The position numbers and the translations under genes were made by a program. A stretch of 64,000 bases of DNA from Agrobacterium tumefaciens (lineage in GTDB: Bacteria; Pseudomonadota; Alphaproteobacteria; Rhizobiales; Rhizobiaceae): NCBI RefSeq assembly GCF_013318015.2, contig NZ_CP115843.1:124001-188000 (forward strand), in the 5' to 3' direction. The first letter of the stretch is position 1. Every line of letters starts with the position of its first letter. The notes beneath the pieces were generated by a model. The model made no database searches and was not told where the DNA came from. It was given only the letters and a program-made list of their open reading frames with translations. Shown here in pieces: positions 63,119 to 64,000 of this stretch.

Positions 63119-63949
63119 ATGACAAACGACCCTTCCGCTCCCGATGTAAATGAGATTGTTCGTAAGGAGACTTGCTCTGTTTCGGCGGTGCGTCGTATCG
63201 CTGCAATGTTGGACGTTGACCCCGACGAGTACAAAGAAGGGGGCGTGCTTCCCTTAGGATGGCATTTTATCTTGCTGGCGGGAGATACTCGGCGCTCCGA
63301 GGTCAGAGGCGATGGATTTCCGGGTCTGGGTGTTCCGATCCCAGACTTGGGCTTACCTCGTCTTTTGCTCGGCAGCAGGACTGTCGATGCACGTGAAGAT
63401 CTGATTATCGGAAGCAATTATGATCGCCACAGCTGGGTTGATAGCATTGTCCAGAAGGAGGGAAAAGCTGGCCCAATGGCAATTGTATCCATCGCCCACG
63501 ACTTGGTAGATCCTCTATCAGCTCGGGTCGTGTTGCACGAGGTTCAGACCTACATTTTGCTTGGGGCGGCACCTTACACGTCTCGTGAAACAGCTCAGTT
63601 AGAGTTGCCTGAAAATGTCACGACAATCGTTCCCGATGACATCCTTCTCTTTCAGTATTCTGCTTTAGGATTCAACTCTCATAAGATCCATATCGACCGC
63701 GCCTATGCGAGGGATGTTGAGGGTTATCCAGACATAGTGGTGAACGGGGGCTTATCTAGCCTATTGCTATTGGAGCATCTCCGAAACCGTGATGCGAGAC
63801 AAGCGGTCAAGATTGTAGCGAAGCATCACCTTCCGCTTTTCAGCGGAAAGCCGATCCACATTCACACTGAAGATGTCGAAGGTGGTTTGAAACTGAAAGC
63901 ACTTGACCATTCTGGAGCACTTTCTGTCGAAATCCACGTTGAGTTTTAG
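63119..63949 (+). CDS. hot-dog-fold acyl-CoA hydratase (3-methylfumaryl-CoA hydratase / HTD2-like)
   Basis: Protein of about 276 residues with an N-terminal FAS1-like dehydratase domain (PLGWHFILLAGDTRRSEVRG) and a C-terminal hot-dog with the catalytic region GFNSHKIHIDRAYARDVEGY. That is the FNxHxIHxDxxYA pattern of mesaconyl-C4-CoA (3-methylfumaryl-CoA) hydratase and HTD2 proteins. GIPDL-type contacts and the end KALDHSGALSVEIHVEF complete it. The start at 63119 has AGGA upstream; an ATG seven codons earlier also exists. It is the best hydratase candidate of the cluster given the dead domain in the fusion protein. Confidence 0.87.
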   Translation: MTNDPSAPDVNEIVRKETCSVSAVRRIAAMLDVDPDEYKEGGVLPLGWHFILLAGDTRRSEVRGDGFPGLGVPIPDLGLPRLLLGSRTVDAREDLIIGSNYDRHSWVDSIVQKEGKAGPMAIVSIAHDLVDPLSARVVLHEVQTYILLGAAPYTSRETAQLELPENVTTIVPDDILLFQYSALGFNSHKIHIDRAYARDVEGYPDIVVNGGLSSLLLLEHLRNRDARQAVKIVAKHHLPLFSGKPIHIHTEDVEGGLKLKALDHSGALSVEIHVEF

Positions 63950-64000
63950 GTCGGCGGCTGAGCACTATGTTTATCCCCACGCCGTGGAGACATATCGGAA

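Overview
The window reads as an accessory region (large plasmid or chromid, or a chromosomal island) of an alphaproteobacterium, most likely a Rhizobiaceae-type member of the Hyphomicrobiales. This is inferred from the family content (MalFGK-type and Liv ABC transporters, many LysR regulators, cat genes in the order catR/catB-catC-catA, DUF1275, IS91- and IS3-type remnants). No rRNA, tRNA, ribosomal or replication genes were seen. Nearly everything is catabolism, transport, redox chemistry or regulation. Base composition is uneven by eye: about 18.5-28 kb is GC-rich, while about 47-64 kb is clearly more AT-rich, which suggests assembly from several sources.

Layout. 1-0.5 kb: tail of a GMC oxidoreductase. 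0.6-9.9 kb: a sugar or polyol operon on the minus strand (binding protein, two permeases, ATPase, TIM-barrel isomerase, Gfo/Idh dehydrogenase, an unrecognised 253-aa partner, NAD-dependent epimerase) with a divergent LacI-type regulator. 10.5-13 kb: a 3-hydroxyisobutyrate-dehydrogenase-like gene beside a decayed ilvE and a frameshifted lrp. 13.6-18.2 kb: the catechol ortho-cleavage genes catR, catB, catC, catA and an enol-lactonase, with a matching ATAC-N7-GTAT operator. 18.5-24.3 kb: aryl-alcohol dehydrogenase, aldehyde dehydrogenase and a FUSC exporter, with a divergent LysR. 24.5-28.2 kb: a tight DoxX / ring-cleavage dioxygenase / isochorismatase / glutathionyl-hydroquinone reductase / esterase operon that looks like a quinone-detoxification module.

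28.4-47.8 kb is a mosaic: LysR genes, an acetoin reductase, an FMN reductase, a three-subunit flavoprotein-cytochrome dehydrogenase, GMC and tautomerase genes, and a second, decaying quinone module (SnoaL-like protein, MhqO-type dioxygenase, broken wrbA, DoxX, LysR, F420-type reductase). It holds many lesions: a broken quinone oxidoreductase, an alpha/beta-hydrolase tail, a frameshifted LysR, and IS91 and IS3 fragments.

48.1-64 kb is the most coherent and least explained part: a complete Liv-type ABC importer, an IclR regulator, two SDRs, a class III CoA-transferase, a small VOC protein, a beta-ketoadipyl-CoA-type thiolase, a hydratase/dehydrogenase fusion whose hydratase half has lost both catalytic glutamates, an MHS-type symporter and a 3-methylfumaryl-CoA-hydratase-like hot-dog protein. 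Three copies of a 12-bp element (ATCAkATkTGAw) lie in the divergent promoter region of the cluster. I read it as a CoA-dependent degradation pathway for an unidentified organic acid in which the stand-alone hot-dog hydratase may replace the dead hydratase domain.
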